The notes beneath the pieces were generated by a model that ran no database searches, was not told the DNA's origin, and saw only the letters and a list, made by a program, of their open reading frames with translations. The position numbers and the translations under genes are program-made. From Marinobacter sp. SS21 (GTDB lineage: Bacteria; Pseudomonadota; Gammaproteobacteria; Pseudomonadales; Oleiphilaceae), in contig NZ_JAQNDA010000003.1 in the NCBI RefSeq assembly GCF_028369065.1, positions 186,001 to 250,000 on the forward strand: a DNA stretch of 64,000 nt, in the 5' to 3' direction. Below are positions 18,197 through 27,712 of the stretch, in pieces; the first letter of the stretch is position 1; every line of letters starts with the position of its first letter.

Positions 18197-19258
18197 TCAG
18201 GCGTTACCGGCCGCCTTCAGGTTCATCCCGGCGGTAAAGTCGAGCATACGCTGCAAAGGTGCCAGCGCACGCGCCCGGAGCCCGTCATCCACAAGCACTT
18301 CCTGATCACCGTTTTCCAGCACGCGAAGCAGGTTTTCCAGCCCGTTCATCGCCATCCAGGGGCAATGCGCGCAGCTTCGACAGGTAGCCCCGTTTCCAGC
18401 GGTGGGCGCTTCGATGAGGGTCTTGTTCGGTGCCAGCTGCTGCATCTTGTAGAAGATGCCATTGTCAGTAGCGACAATAAATTGCTCATTGGGCAGGGTT
18501 TGCACTGCATGAATCAGCTGGGAGGTGGATCCCACCACATCCGCCATTTGCACCACGGCATCCGGAGATTCAGGATGCACCAAGATAGCCGCATCGGGAT
18601 ACAGGGCCTTAAGATCTTCCAGACCCCGATGCTTGAACTCCTCATGCACGATGCACGAACCGTCCCACAGCAGCATATCGGCGGCGGTGGTTTTCTGGAC
18701 ATAATGACCTAGGTGCTTGTCCGGTGCCCAGAGAATTTTTTCGCCCTTGGCGTCCAGGGTCTCAACAATAGCCTGAGCGCAACTGGACGTCACCACCCAA
18801 TCGGCTCGCGCCTTTACCGCGGCCGAGGTGTTGGCGTACACGACCACCGTCCGGTCCGGGTGTTGATCGCAAAAGTCGGAGAACTCATCGGCGGGACAGC
18901 CAACGTCCAGTGAGCAGGTAGCTTCCAGAGTCGGCATCAATACACGCTTTTCCGGATTCAGAATCTTGGCGGTCTCTCCCATGAAGCGAACCCCGGCCAC
19001 CACCACGGTAGAGGCTGGATGCTGATTGCCAAACCGTGCCATTTCCAGAGAATCCGCGACGCAACCTCCGGTTTCTTCAGCCAAACGTTGAATGTCTGCA
19101 TCGGTGTAATAATGAGCCACTAACACCGCATCCTGTTCTTTCAGGACAGTACGGATTCGGTCCTCCATTGCCGCCTTTTCTTCGGCACTCAGTTCCCTGG
19201 GCTCGGCCGCGTGAGCCAGATGCTCTTGCACCAGAATACGGTCTTCAGATCGTGTCAT
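18197..19258 (-). CDS. nadA: Quinolinate synthase NadA
   Basis: A 353-residue Fe-S enzyme that condenses iminoaspartate with dihydroxyacetone phosphate in NAD synthesis. The [4Fe-4S] region includes [24 protein letters not shown] and [13 protein letters not shown] near residue 295. The substrate motif [13 protein letters not shown] lies near residue 42. Length matches E. coli NadA. It is monocistronic here, with a tRNA-Lys terminator 130 bp upstream. Confidence 0.97.
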   Translation of the reverse strand: MTRSEDRILVQEHLAHAAEPRELSAEEKAAMEDRIRTVLKEQDAVLVAHYYTDADIQRLAEETGGCVADSLEMARFGNQHPASTVVVAGVRFMGETAKILNPEKRVLMPTLEATCSLDVGCPADEFSDFCDQHPDRTVVVYANTSAAVKARADWVVTSSCAQAIVETLDAKGEKILWAPDKHLGHYVQKTTAADMLLWDGSCIVHEEFKHRGLEDLKALYPDAAILVHPESPDAVVQMADVVGSTSQLIHAVQTLPNEQFIVATDNGIFYKMQQLAPNKTLIEAPTAGNGATCRSCAHCPWMAMNGLENLLRVLENGDQEVLVDDGLRARALAPLQRMLDFTAGMNLKAAGNA

Positions 19259-19387
19259 TACCTACATCTCATCGATTGTCTGTCCGGCCTCAGTATACCA
19301 CCCGAAGTCGCCCGTTCAGGGAGCACCCCGTTGGCGTCGTTTCAGGAGACGACCCGAAGCCTTGTTATTAGGTATGGACGCACAGGC

Positions 19388-19418
19388 AAAAAAAAAGAGC
19401 CCTAAGGCTCTTTTTTTG
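19388..19418 (-). terminator. Terminator after the tRNA-Lys pair
   Basis: GAGCC-CTAA-GGCTC is flanked by an A9 run and a T7 run, forming a long A-T extended stem. It is positioned to end the minus-strand tRNA-Lys transcript before nadA, and it would work in both directions. Confidence 0.9.
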
Positions 19419-19449
19419 ACCTACCCCGGTCTTCGGGGATTGATCATGT

Positions 19450-19525
19450 TGGTGGGTCGTGATGGATTCGAACCATCGACCAATTGGTTAAAAGCCAACT
19501 GCTCTACCAACTGAGCTAACGACCC
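19450..19525 (-). tRNA. tRNA-Lys (anticodon TTT), copy 2
   Basis: A 76-nt cloverleaf on the minus strand, starting GGGTCGTTAGCTCAG and ending in an encoded CCA. The anticodon loop CTTTTAA gives anticodon TTT. It is identical to the copy at 19606-19681. Confidence 0.97.
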
Positions 19526-19605
19526 TTAAACAGATCGGTGATTTCGCAACATCGCCGCGATTTCACACTGGCGCGCGACCTCTCTAGCCGCTTCACCTTA
19601 AAATT

Positions 19606-19681
19606 TGGTGGGTCGTGATGGATTCGAACCATCGACCAATTGGTTAAAAGCCAACTGCTCTACCAACTGAGCTAACGACCC
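19606..19681 (-). tRNA. tRNA-Lys (anticodon TTT), copy 1
   Basis: Same 76-nt sequence as the copy at 19450-19525, separated by 80 bp. It lies 67 bp downstream of cpoB in the same direction, so the tol transcript may run into it. Confidence 0.97.
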
Positions 19682-19748
19682 AAGCGAGGCGCATATACTA
19701 CTGATATTTTTGCGCCATTCAACCCCTTTTGAGGAATATTTTTAGAAA

Positions 19749-20498
19749 TCAGTGCGAATCCAGAAATTGCTTTGCCAAGCGGGCGGCATCAGTCCCCGGA
19801 TAGTCACGAACCACCGTCGTCATCCGACGCTTCGCCTCTTCGGCTTCGCCCAGTTTATCCAGCGTAACACCAAGCTTGTACACCGCATCGGAAGCCTTGC
19901 GATGGTCTGGATAACGGCTCGCAACGATTGTAAACGCCTGTTTAGCCTGCTCAAGTTGCGGCTTGACCAAATAGACCTCGCCCAGCCAGTAGTAGGCGTT
20001 CACCGTCAGGTCCCCTTCCGGGTACTTGCCGATAAAATCGTAGATAGCGCCAATGGCGGCATCGTAGTTCTTGTCTTCCCGAATCAGCGTCTGGATCGCC
20101 TGGTAAGCTGCACGCTCATCCGCCGCCGGTTGACGGTATTCCCGACTTACTGGCTTGGGCGTAGCCACCGGTGCTTCGGCGGCCGGCGTCGCAGCCTCCG
20201 CAGGTTTATTCAGTGTCTCCGACAGTCCGAGGATACGCTGGTCCAGATCGATATAGCGGCTACGGGACTGCTGGGACAAACGCTCCAACTGATTACGCTG
20301 CTCTTCGAGCTCACCTCGAAGTTGCCGCACCTCCCGCTGAAGCTGCTCGATCATATAAAACAGTTCGGCTGTCGCCTGACTGTCACCGGCAGCCCGTTGT
20401 GCTTGAGAGCGGCTATCCTGATAGACGGTTGAGCTCGATTGCGCCACCGCACTACCGGCAAGCGATAGTGCGAGCGTCGCCATGAGTAATTGTCTCAT
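19749..20498 (-). CDS. cpoB: Cell division coordinator CpoB (YbgF)
   Basis: A 249-residue periplasmic protein that links outer-membrane constriction by Tol-Pal with septal peptidoglycan synthesis. It has a signal peptide (MRQLLMATLALSLAGSAVAQ), a coiled-coil (about residues 40-95, EQLQREVRQLRGELEEQRNQ), a linker rich in Ala, Pro and Glu, and C-terminal TPRs (about 125-245). AGGA precedes ATG 20498. It is the last protein gene of the tol operon, 35 bp after pal. Confidence 0.95.
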   Translation of the reverse strand: MRQLLMATLALSLAGSAVAQSSSTVYQDSRSQAQRAAGDSQATAELFYMIEQLQREVRQLRGELEEQRNQLERLSQQSRSRYIDLDQRILGLSETLNKPAEAATPAAEAPVATPKPVSREYRQPAADERAAYQAIQTLIREDKNYDAAIGAIYDFIGKYPEGDLTVNAYYWLGEVYLVKPQLEQAKQAFTIVASRYPDHRKASDAVYKLGVTLDKLGEAEEAKRRMTTVVRDYPGTDAARLAKQFLDSH

Positions 20499-20533
20499 GG
20501 GGCATCCTGTTAGAAATAATTTTCAGTATTGTA

Positions 20534-21112
20534 TTACTTGAAAATCAGTTCAACACGACGATTTTGTGCCCAGGAACTTTCGGACGACCCCATGACCTCC
20601 GGTTTTTCTTCACCGTAGCTCACAGTTTCCAGCTGTCCGCGAGTTGCACCATTGACAATCAGGAAGCGCTGCACGGCGTTGGCACGACGCTCTCCCAGAG
20701 CCAGGTTGTATTCCTTGGTTCCCCGTTCGTCGGCATGCCCTTCCAGGCGTACCTGCTGGCCAGGATTGGCGGCGAGGTAACGTGCGTGGGCAATCAGCAC
20801 TTCCCGCGCAGCCGGCTTGATTTCGGAGGTATCGAAATCAAAGTAGAACGTAGTGACGCTACGCTTTGCTGCTTCGGCCGCACGCTCAGCAGCCATGCGC
20901 GCCTCTTCACGCTCAGCCTCGGTCAGGCCAGAGGACGACACGCCGCCATCGTCTGCACCACCGTATACAGTGCTGCCGCCAGCCTGATCCACTGCGGATA
21001 CGTCAGTGCCGTAGCCATCATCCTGGACGGTTTCGCCAGTAGAGCTACAGCCGGCGACCAGACCCAGAGACAGCACCATTGCGAATGCCTTCTTCTGCAT
21101 GGAGATACTCAT
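20534..21112 (-). CDS. pal: Peptidoglycan-associated lipoprotein Pal
   Basis: A 192-residue outer-membrane lipoprotein. The lipobox LVAGC is near residue 22, followed by a flexible Gly/Ser/Asp-rich linker and an OmpA-like peptidoglycan-binding domain (about 85-190) with EGHADERGTKEYNLALGERR. Pal binds TolB and peptidoglycan. The linker is longer than in E. coli Pal (173 residues). Confidence 0.96.
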   Translation of the reverse strand: MSISMQKKAFAMVLSLGLVAGCSSTGETVQDDGYGTDVSAVDQAGGSTVYGGADDGGVSSSGLTEAEREEARMAAERAAEAAKRSVTTFYFDFDTSEIKPAAREVLIAHARYLAANPGQQVRLEGHADERGTKEYNLALGERRANAVQRFLIVNGATRGQLETVSYGEEKPEVMGSSESSWAQNRRVELIFK

Positions 21113-21157
21113 ATCAATTTCCTTCTGTTGTCTTTGAACTTTTATAGGGCTTTTCGT

Positions 21158-22447
21158 TTACCGAATGATCGGTGACCAGGCAGGTTCACGCACATCCCCT
21201 TCCGACGCGGGCAGAGTGTAACTCGCTCCGCCGTCGGATGAGATTACGGTCAAGACACTTTGTCCTCCCTGCTTGGTGGCATAGATCAGCATTCGTCCAT
21301 TGGGCGAAACGCTGGGGGACTCATCCAACTGGGTACGCGTGAGGACGGTTTCATCTTCAGTCTCCAGATTTGTCCGGGCGATATGGAATGCGCCATCTCG
21401 CTGGTGCACATAATAGACGAACTTGCCATCCGCGCTCGGCCGGGGCCGTGCATTGTAGCGGCTACCGAAGGTGATACGACGCGGGTCGGCGCGCTCGCTC
21501 TCCTTGTAGTAGATTTGCGGCCCCCCGGATCGGTCGGACGTAAAGAACAGACCTTCACCATCCGCCGTCCAACTCCCCTCGGTATCAATGGACCAGTGCT
21601 CGGTCAAACGGGTTAACGAACGACTCGCCACGTCCATTTTGTAAATTTCCGCATTGCCATCCTTGGACAGGGTGAGCAACAGCGAACGCCCATCAGGAGA
21701 CCATGCCGGCGCGGAGTTCAGGCCGGGGAATGAGGCGATCCGGCTTCGCTGCCCCGACGCCAGCTCATGAACGTACACTGCAGGTCTTCCGGTCTCGAAC
21801 GAAACATAAGCGAGTTGGCGACCGTCGGGAGACCAGGCAGGCGACAGAATGGGCTCATCGCTTTCCAGTCGAACCCTGGAACGCTGGCCATCAACATCAC
21901 TGATCTGCAATTTGTACAGCGGACGACCGCTAACGGACTCCAACGTGACATAGGCAAGCCGGGTAGAAAACACTCCTGGCACCCCGGTGATGGCCTCATA
22001 CACCTTGTCACTGATATGGTGGGCCAGACTGCGCAGGTTATTGAGCGGAGCGCCTGCGGTTTCGCCCAGGATACGCTCCTCACTGTTCACATCAAACAAC
22101 TCAAAACGAACGCTGGCCCGGTCACCCAGTTGCCGGACTTCGCCAACCAGCACATACCGCTGTCCCAGCAACCGCCAATCCCGGAAGAAAACCTCGTCGC
22201 CCCGGGACGGCAGACTCAGCATTTTTTCCGGCGCCAATGCGCTAAACTCACCGCTGAGCGTTAGGTCGGTGCGAACGATCTCGCTTAACTTATCGCCCGC
22301 CGGCAAGTTGCCGGCTTCCTTGAACGGCACAACCGCCAGCGGTATGGCCGACTCCACACCCTCAGTGATTCGAATCAGCAGTTCCGCCTGCACCGGCAAT
22401 GCCGCTGCCCACATCAGCATGAGGACCAGACCGCATTTCCTAGCCAT
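21158..22447 (-). CDS. tolB: Tol-Pal system beta-propeller protein TolB
   Basis: A periplasmic protein of 429 residues from ATG 22447, which puts the signal peptide [21 protein letters not shown] at the N-terminus and has AGGA upstream. A longer start at ATG 22498, 5 bp after tolA and preceded by GGGG, is also possible. An N-terminal domain (about 30-165) is followed by a six-bladed propeller whose repeats carry [20 protein letters not shown] motifs. TolB shuttles between TolA and Pal. Confidence 0.95.
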   Translation of the reverse strand: MARKCGLVLMLMWAAALPVQAELLIRITEGVESAIPLAVVPFKEAGNLPAGDKLSEIVRTDLTLSGEFSALAPEKMLSLPSRGDEVFFRDWRLLGQRYVLVGEVRQLGDRASVRFELFDVNSEERILGETAGAPLNNLRSLAHHISDKVYEAITGVPGVFSTRLAYVTLESVSGRPLYKLQISDVDGQRSRVRLESDEPILSPAWSPDGRQLAYVSFETGRPAVYVHELASGQRSRIASFPGLNSAPAWSPDGRSLLLTLSKDGNAEIYKMDVASRSLTRLTEHWSIDTEGSWTADGEGLFFTSDRSGGPQIYYKESERADPRRITFGSRYNARPRPSADGKFVYYVHQRDGAFHIARTNLETEDETVLTRTQLDESPSVSPNGRMLIYATKQGGQSVLTVISSDGGASYTLPASEGDVREPAWSPIIR

Positions 22448-22503
22448 AGCAAGCGTCCTGAAGGTCGTTGGCGTTCCGGTGCCTGATTTGTTGTGCATGT
22501 CCC

Positions 22504-23517
22504 CTACCTTAGCTCTAACGGCGTAAATTCGATGGTAAATTGGCGGAAGTAGCGTTCAAACGTATCCCGATCATCCGGCAGTGGGTAACGACTGATGCTC
22601 CGGACGGCGCTCAGCGCGGAGTTGTCGAATGCGGTATTGCCGCTGCTCTTGATGAGCTGCACCGAAGACAACTCGCCAGTCGGCAGCAGAGTTATGCGCA
22701 GGCGGGCAACCATGCCCTCGGTAGCGGATGGCGGTCTGTACCAGGCCTGGTTCAGCCGATCCTTGATCAGCAAATGGTACCGATCGCGATCAGAGAGCAT
22801 TTGTTGCTCATGGGCACGAGCAGCCGCAGCCGCTTGCGCCTGACGCTGCTGCGCCTCTGCCTGCTCCCGGTTAGCCTGTTCCGCCAACGCTTCCAATTGC
22901 TGCTCGCGCAACCGGCGCTCCTGTTCCTGGCGACGAGCTTCGACTTCCTGACGCTCCCGCTCCACCCGCTCCTGACGAGCCCTTTCTTCGGCCTGACGAC
23001 GACGTTCCTCTGCGGCCCTGGCGGCCTCCTGCTGCCGCCTACGCTCATCTTCGGCTTGCCTGCGGGCTTGTGCTTCGGCTTCGGCTGCAGCCTTTCGCCT
23101 TGCTGCCTCCTCGGCCGCCGCCTGCCGTCGCCGTTCCTGTTCGGCGGCGGCCTGCTGTTGTTCGCGCTCACGACGTTGCTGCTCCTGCCGCCGCCGCTCG
23201 GCCTGCTCAGCTGCGCGTTGTTCCGCTGCGCGTTGTTCCGCCTCACGTTGCTCCGTCTCTCGGCGCTGGCGCTCCTGCTGACGCCTGACTTGCTCAGGAT
23301 CAGGTCGAGGTTGCGCCTGAGGTTGCGGAGCCCGAGGCTGCTGCACCACCAGGGTGGCAGCAATACTGCGAGGGGCAATGTCGTCCGTAGGCGTGGACCA
23401 GTGCCACCCCACCAGCGCCACCAAAATCAGTGCGCCATGCAACAGAACCGAGAACGCTATGGGCGATTTCCAGGGCGGCTGTCCGGTACTGGTAAAATCC
23501 CGCTCATGTCCCTTCAC
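22504..23517 (-). CDS. tolA: Tol-Pal system protein TolA
   Basis: A 337-residue bitopic protein transmitting proton-motive energy from TolQR to the outer membrane. It begins at GTG 23517. A single N-terminal membrane segment (about residues 19-40) is followed by a very long Gln/Arg/Ala/Glu-rich helix (about 65-235) and a C-terminal TonB-like domain (about 240-335). The helix is unusually rich in Arg and Gln rather than the Lys/Ala of E. coli TolA, reflecting higher GC. It sits 12 bp after tolR. Confidence 0.94.
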   Translation of the reverse strand: MKGHERDFTSTGQPPWKSPIAFSVLLHGALILVALVGWHWSTPTDDIAPRSIAATLVVQQPRAPQPQAQPRPDPEQVRRQQERQRRETEQREAEQRAAEQRAAEQAERRRQEQQRREREQQQAAAEQERRRQAAAEEAARRKAAAEAEAQARRQAEDERRRQQEAARAAEERRRQAEERARQERVERERQEVEARRQEQERRLREQQLEALAEQANREQAEAQQRQAQAAAAARAHEQQMLSDRDRYHLLIKDRLNQAWYRPPSATEGMVARLRITLLPTGELSSVQLIKSSGNTAFDNSALSAVRSISRYPLPDDRDTFERYFRQFTIEFTPLELR

Positions 23518-23529
23518 GACACGCCCGCC

Positions 23530-23982
23530 TCAGCCATCGTCTGCCGGCGCTTCGGTGATCAAGCCCACACTGCTGGCGCCCGCTGCCTGCAGCTCCGCCA
23601 TTAATCGAACCACCCGCCCATACTCAACGTGCTCATCGCCACGAACCAGGACTTGCCGATTGCTGCGCTCGGAAAGCACCTTGGCCACCTGATTTCGGAC
23701 ATCGGGCAACGACATCGGGTCACTGCCCTGATCACCGAGTTCCAGATAATAAGCGCCAGAGGCATCCACCGAAACGATGATGGACTCGACGTCTTTCTGG
23801 GCCTGAATCGGGTCCGCGACCGCCTCCGGCAACTCCACTTTTACCCCCTGAGTGAGCATGGGCGCGGTAACCATAAAGATCACCAGCAACACCAGCATCA
23901 CGTCGATGTAGGGCACCACATTGATCTCCGACATCGGCTTGCGCCGCGCGGCGGGCATCATTCCCATGCCTTTCATGATCAC
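23530..23982 (-). CDS. tolR: Tol-Pal system protein TolR
   Basis: A 150-residue ExbD/TolR family protein. Its single membrane helix (about residues 22-45, NVVPYIDVMLVLLVIFMVTA) contains the proton-relay Asp27. A periplasmic domain follows. GTG 23982 and ATG 23976 are both possible starts behind GGGGGAG. With TolQ it forms the proton-driven motor that energises TolA. Confidence 0.95.
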   Translation of the reverse strand: MIMKGMGMMPAARRKPMSEINVVPYIDVMLVLLVIFMVTAPMLTQGVKVELPEAVADPIQAQKDVESIIVSVDASGAYYLELGDQGSDPMSLPDVRNQVAKVLSERSNRQVLVRGDEHVEYGRVVRLMAELQAAGASSVGLITEAPADDG

Positions 23983-24000
23983 ACTCCCCCGTTTGCCGGA

Positions 24001-24693
24001 TCAGGCTTTGACCGAGTTATCGCTGCTGTGAACCCGTCGGTGCAGGATACTTGAGAATTCCTCGGCGAAGGTTTCATAGTTTTTCAGCAGGGCGTCCGAT
24101 TTGGCCGCAAATCGGTTGTAGGCGATGACCGCGGGAATGGCAGCAAACAAGCCCATAGCGGTCGCAATCAACGCTTCTGAAATGCCGGGGGCCACCGTCG
24201 CAAGGGTTGCCTGCTGAACCTGGGCGAGACCGCGAAAGGAGTTCATGATGCCCCACACGGTCCCAAACAAACCGACATAAGGACTGGTGGAACCCACGGT
24301 TGCCAGGAATGGCAGGTGCAGCTCCAACCGCTCCTGCTCACGGGAGAACGCTACCCGCATGGCACGCTGGGAGCCTTCCATCACCGCATCCGCATCCCGG
24401 CTTTGTTGGCGCAGGCGTGAAAACTCCTTGAACCCGGCTCGAAACACCGCTTCCATTCCAGAGAATGGCGTCGGGTTCGAGTTCACGTCCCGATACAACT
24501 GACCCAGATCCATGCCGGACCAAAACCGCTCTTCAAAGGCCAGTTGCGCTGTCCGGGCCTTATTGAACACCTGCAGACGCTGGTAGATGACCGCCCAGGA
24601 AACCACAGACGCGAGCATCAACATCAGCATGACCAATTGCACCAACGGTCCTGCATTGGCAATTAGCGACCATACAGAAAGTTCTGTCTCCAC
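24001..24693 (-). CDS. tolQ: Tol-Pal system protein TolQ
   Basis: A 230-residue MotA/TolQ/ExbB family protein with three membrane segments (about residues 10-35, 130-155 and 165-195). GLFGTVWGIMNSF and the third-helix EALIATAMGLFAAIPAVIAYN are the family signatures. GTG 24693 has GGAG upstream. It lies 14 bp after ybgC and 18 bp before tolR. Confidence 0.96.
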   Translation of the reverse strand: METELSVWSLIANAGPLVQLVMLMLMLASVVSWAVIYQRLQVFNKARTAQLAFEERFWSGMDLGQLYRDVNSNPTPFSGMEAVFRAGFKEFSRLRQQSRDADAVMEGSQRAMRVAFSREQERLELHLPFLATVGSTSPYVGLFGTVWGIMNSFRGLAQVQQATLATVAPGISEALIATAMGLFAAIPAVIAYNRFAAKSDALLKNYETFAEEFSSILHRRVHSSDNSVKA

Positions 24694-24707
24694 GTTGTAC
24701 TCCTGGC

Positions 24708-25157
24708 TTATTCCGATTGAGAAATTGGATTGAAGTGATGCTGTAACAGCTTCGCCATAGTATCCGGTAGCCGTCGCGGCTTGCCGGTATCCAGCGCCAC
24801 GCAGGCCACCCTAACCGTGGCTTCGGCCAGTTCGGTGCGATCCGCTCGTTTCAACACCCGTTGCCGAAAGTCCATCCAGACCCGGCCATGGGCAAGAGGC
24901 TCCGCGGTGACCAGCAGCTCGTCGTCCAACCGGGCAGGAAAGCCGTAATGAATCGATAACCGCTGCACTACGTAGCTGATGTTATCCCGCAGGCCCGCAC
25001 GCAGGCCGACACCGTTACTGCGCACCCATTCGGTACGAGCCCGCTCCATGTAGTGCAGGTATTTGGCATGGAACACGATTCCGCCGGCATCGGTGTCCTC
25101 GATATACACCCGCAGCGGCAGCTCGAAGACGCCAAGGGATGGCTGCTGGTCAATCAA
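24708..25157 (-). CDS. ybgC: Tol-Pal-associated acyl-CoA thioesterase YbgC
   Basis: A 4HBT hotdog thioesterase. The catalytic motif [29 protein letters not shown] sequence has Asp in the DTDAGG segment. TTG 25157 is the preferred start: AGGAGG lies exactly 6 bp upstream, giving 149 residues and an 8-bp overlap with the end of ruvB (TTGATTGA). A longer TTG start at 25196 lacks a site. The overlap implies translational coupling between ruvB and the tol genes. YbgC acts on short-chain or phospholipid-linked acyl-CoA in other bacteria. Confidence 0.93.
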   Translation of the reverse strand: MIDQQPSLGVFELPLRVYIEDTDAGGIVFHAKYLHYMERARTEWVRSNGVGLRAGLRDNISYVVQRLSIHYGFPARLDDELLVTAEPLAHGRVWMDFRQRVLKRADRTELAEATVRVACVALDTGKPRRLPDTMAKLLQHHFNPISQSE

Positions 25158-26178
25158 TGAGATCCTCCTGCTGCGCACCCGGGGGCGTGACGCCAAAGTG
25201 TAGATAGGCGTTGGACGTTGCCATCCGGCCCCGTGGGGTTCGCACCATAAACCCCTGCTGGATCAAGAACGGCTCGATGACATCCTCGATGGTGCCCCGC
25301 TCTTCACTGATGGCCGCAGCCAGACTCTCCACGCCCACCGGACCACCATCGAATTTTTCAATCAACGCCAGCAACACTCGCCGATCCATGTGATCGAAGC
25401 CTTCGCTGTCCACTTTCAGGAGATTGAGGGCCGCATCAGAAACCTTGGCACTGATCTGACCGTCGTGGCGGACTTCGGCGAAATCACGGACACGGCGAAG
25501 CAGACGATTGGCGATCCTCGGTGTCCCACGGGACCGGCGCGCGATTTCAAACGCCCCCTGCTCATCGATCTGAACCCCTGATATGGCGGCAGATCGGCGA
25601 ATAATTTGGGTGAGGTCCCGGGTGTTGTAGAACTCCAGCCGTTGGACGATGCCAAAACGGTCCCGCAACGGTGACGTCAACAGGCCTGCGCGGGTGGTGG
25701 CACCGACCAGTGTAAATGGAGGGAGATCCAGTTTGATGGAGCGTGCCGCCGGGCCCTCACCGATCATGATATCCAACTGGTAGTCTTCCATGGCGGGATA
25801 GAGCACTTCCTCCACCGCCGCGTTGAGCCGGTGGATCTCGTCGATGAACAGGACATCGCCCTCTTCGAGGTTGGTGAGCATGGCCGCCAGATCTCCGGCC
25901 TTCTCCAATACCGGCCCAGACGTGGTCTTGATCGCCACCCCCATTTCATTGGCGACGATATTGGCCAGGGTGGTCTTGCCCAAGCCTGGCGGGCCGAAGA
26001 TCAGCACATGATCGAGCGCCTCGCGACGGGAGCGAGCCGCCGAGATGAAGATCTCCATCTGCTCACACACCGCCGGCTGGCCGACGTATTCGGACAGCAG
26101 TGTCGGACGGATAGCGCGGTCATGCACTTCCTCATGCGCACCGCTGTGCGCAGAAATCAGACGATCGGATTCAATCAT
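25150..26178 (-). CDS. ruvB: Holliday junction helicase motor RuvB
   Basis: A 342-residue AAA+ ATPase that drives branch migration on RuvA-bound junctions. It carries Walker [15 protein letters not shown], Walker B DEIHRL and the sensor/Arg-finger region [18 protein letters not shown], then a C-terminal winged helix. ATG 26178 gives the family N-terminus ([10 protein letters not shown]) with AGGCAGG upstream. A 248-bp leader containing a 19-bp tandem repeat separates it from ruvA, unlike the tight ruvAB spacing in E. coli. Confidence 0.97.
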   Translation of the reverse strand: MIESDRLISAHSGAHEEVHDRAIRPTLLSEYVGQPAVCEQMEIFISAARSRREALDHVLIFGPPGLGKTTLANIVANEMGVAIKTTSGPVLEKAGDLAAMLTNLEEGDVLFIDEIHRLNAAVEEVLYPAMEDYQLDIMIGEGPAARSIKLDLPPFTLVGATTRAGLLTSPLRDRFGIVQRLEFYNTRDLTQIIRRSAAISGVQIDEQGAFEIARRSRGTPRIANRLLRRVRDFAEVRHDGQISAKVSDAALNLLKVDSEGFDHMDRRVLLALIEKFDGGPVGVESLAAAISEERGTIEDVIEPFLIQQGFMVRTPRGRMATSNAYLHFGVTPPGAQQEDLID

Positions 26179-26242
26179 GTACCTGCCTGTCATCCCTCGG
26201 GCGATCAGATCCGCGCAGCGCGCGGTCCGGCAAACGCCCGCT

Positions 26243-26356
26243 ATTGTCCTCACGCATCGATATTGTCCTCACGCACCGACATTGTCCTCACGCACCGACA
26301 TTGTCCTCACGCACCGACATTGTCGTGATGCACCGACATTGTACTGACGCGCCTGT
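26243..26356. repeat. 19-bp tandem repeat (six units) between ruvA and ruvB
   Basis: Units of consensus ATTGTCCTCACGCACCGAC begin at 26243, 26262, 26281, 26300, 26319 and 26338, all exactly 19 bp apart. Units 2-4 are identical; units 1, 5 and 6 have drifted. The array fills much of the ruvA-ruvB gap. It is not a multiple of three and no coding role fits. It looks like a small minisatellite that could change copy number by slippage. Confidence 0.93.
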
Positions 26357-26426
26357 GGCTGTCACGTTACGCGCATTTCAGGAACCCTGCTACTGACAAA
26401 GGCTTAAGTCCTTTCCAAGGTGCCGG

Positions 26427-27050
26427 TCAAGCCCCGGTGGGAATCATACTCTTGAGCGCCGACCGGATCAGGGCTTCCCGTGTCATGCCGTCCTGCGCCA
26501 CTTTGCTGACCACCTTGGCGGCTTCTTGCGGCTTGTAGCCCAAGGCGATCAGGGCGGACTCCGCCTCGTCGGTGGCGCTTGGCTGCACAACGGCTCTGGC
26601 CTTCGTGTCGCTGAGCTGGGGTTCGGACACGCCAAACTGCCCTTCCAGCTGCCCAATTCGGTCCGTCATTTCAATCAGCAAGCGCTCGGCGGTTTTCTTG
26701 CCAACACCCGGCAGCTTGACCAACGCGTTGGCATCCTTGGCTTCCACGCAGCGAATAAACTGGTCGGCATCCAATCCGGAAAGGATCGCAAGGGCAAGTT
26801 TCGGCCCAACACCGTTTACCTTGATCAACAGACGGAACAGATCCCGGTCCACCCGAGCGGCAAAACCGTACAGGCTCTGGGCATCTTCGCGAACGGAAAA
26901 ATGTGTATGGAGAGTCACTTCCCCGCCAGTCTCGGGAAGGTGAAAAAACGTTGTGTAGGGAATGTCCACTTCATACCCCAGCCCGGAACACTCTACCAGG
27001 GCCTGGGCCGGCGATTTGTCTACAAGCACGCCTCGGATTCGACCGATCAA
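26427..27050 (-). CDS. ruvA: Holliday junction branch migration protein RuvA
   Basis: A 207-residue protein that binds Holliday junctions as a tetramer. It has an OB-fold domain (about 1-62), a helix-hairpin-helix domain (about 63-135, with VKLPGVGKKTAERLLIEM) and a C-terminal RuvB-binding domain. TTG 27050 was chosen because AAGGAG lies 7 bp upstream and the protein then starts (L/M)IGRIRGVL like other RuvA. The longer start at 27071 has no site. Confidence 0.95.
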   Translation of the reverse strand: MIGRIRGVLVDKSPAQALVECSGLGYEVDIPYTTFFHLPETGGEVTLHTHFSVREDAQSLYGFAARVDRDLFRLLIKVNGVGPKLALAILSGLDADQFIRCVEAKDANALVKLPGVGKKTAERLLIEMTDRIGQLEGQFGVSEPQLSDTKARAVVQPSATDEAESALIALGYKPQEAAKVVSKVAQDGMTREALIRSALKSMIPTGA

Positions 27051-27086
27051 GGGATGTCTCCTTTGGCTCATGGCCGGTTATTCTTG

Positions 27087-27632
27087 TCAGCGGATACGTC
27101 CGCCTCGCACTTTGCCGTGACCACCGGAGTCTGTCATTACTGCGCCAGTACCAACTCGCGCCATACTTTGGTTCATGTGAGCATGGCACAGCGCGATGGC
27201 CAGCGCATCGGCGGCATCGGCCTGGGGTTTTCGCGACAGTCCCAGCAATGCCTGCACCATGTGCTGCACCTGCGACTTATCCGCCCCGCCGTTACCAACC
27301 ACCGCCTGCTTGACCTGGCGAGCCGAGTACTCATACACCGGCAGACCACTGTTGGCGGCACTAACGATCGCCGCGCCCCGGGCCTGACCCAGCTTGAGCG
27401 CGGAATCCGGATTCCGGGCCATGAACACCTGTTCGATGGCGAATTCCGCGGGGCGATACTCCCCAATCAGCGTGGCGAGACTGTGAAAGATCACCTGAAG
27501 GCGCTCTGCCAGCGGCTTGTCACCCAAGCGAATGCAGCCGCTGTCCAGATACTCCAAACGCCGCCCCTCGGTGCGGACGATACCGTATCCGGTGATGCGA
27601 GAGCCAGGGTCTACCCCCAGAATGATTGCCAC
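27087..27632 (-). CDS. ruvC: Holliday junction endonuclease RuvC
   Basis: A 181-residue RNase H-fold resolvase. The catalytic acids are visible: Asp7 in [14 protein letters not shown], Glu in [20 protein letters not shown], and the Asp pair in [15 protein letters not shown]. It lies 36 bp upstream of ruvA on the same strand and 80 bp after aspS. Length is slightly above E. coli RuvC (173). Confidence 0.97.
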   Translation of the reverse strand: MAIILGVDPGSRITGYGIVRTEGRRLEYLDSGCIRLGDKPLAERLQVIFHSLATLIGEYRPAEFAIEQVFMARNPDSALKLGQARGAAIVSAANSGLPVYEYSARQVKQAVVGNGGADKSQVQHMVQALLGLSRKPQADAADALAIALCHAHMNQSMARVGTGAVMTDSGGHGKVRGGRIR

Positions 27633-27712
27633 CCGGCCTCCTGAGACTTCCGGTTAGCGGGATAAGCCGTCCCCGATATGACCGGAAACGGCCTCATTGG
27701 AATACCCCTTCC

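Noticed and set aside
26045..26347. ORF reading through the 19-bp repeat, giving a repeated Thr/His-rich peptide
   Set aside because: The repeat length is not a multiple of three, so the peptide cycles through frames; it is antisense to the ruvB start and has no ribosome-binding site.
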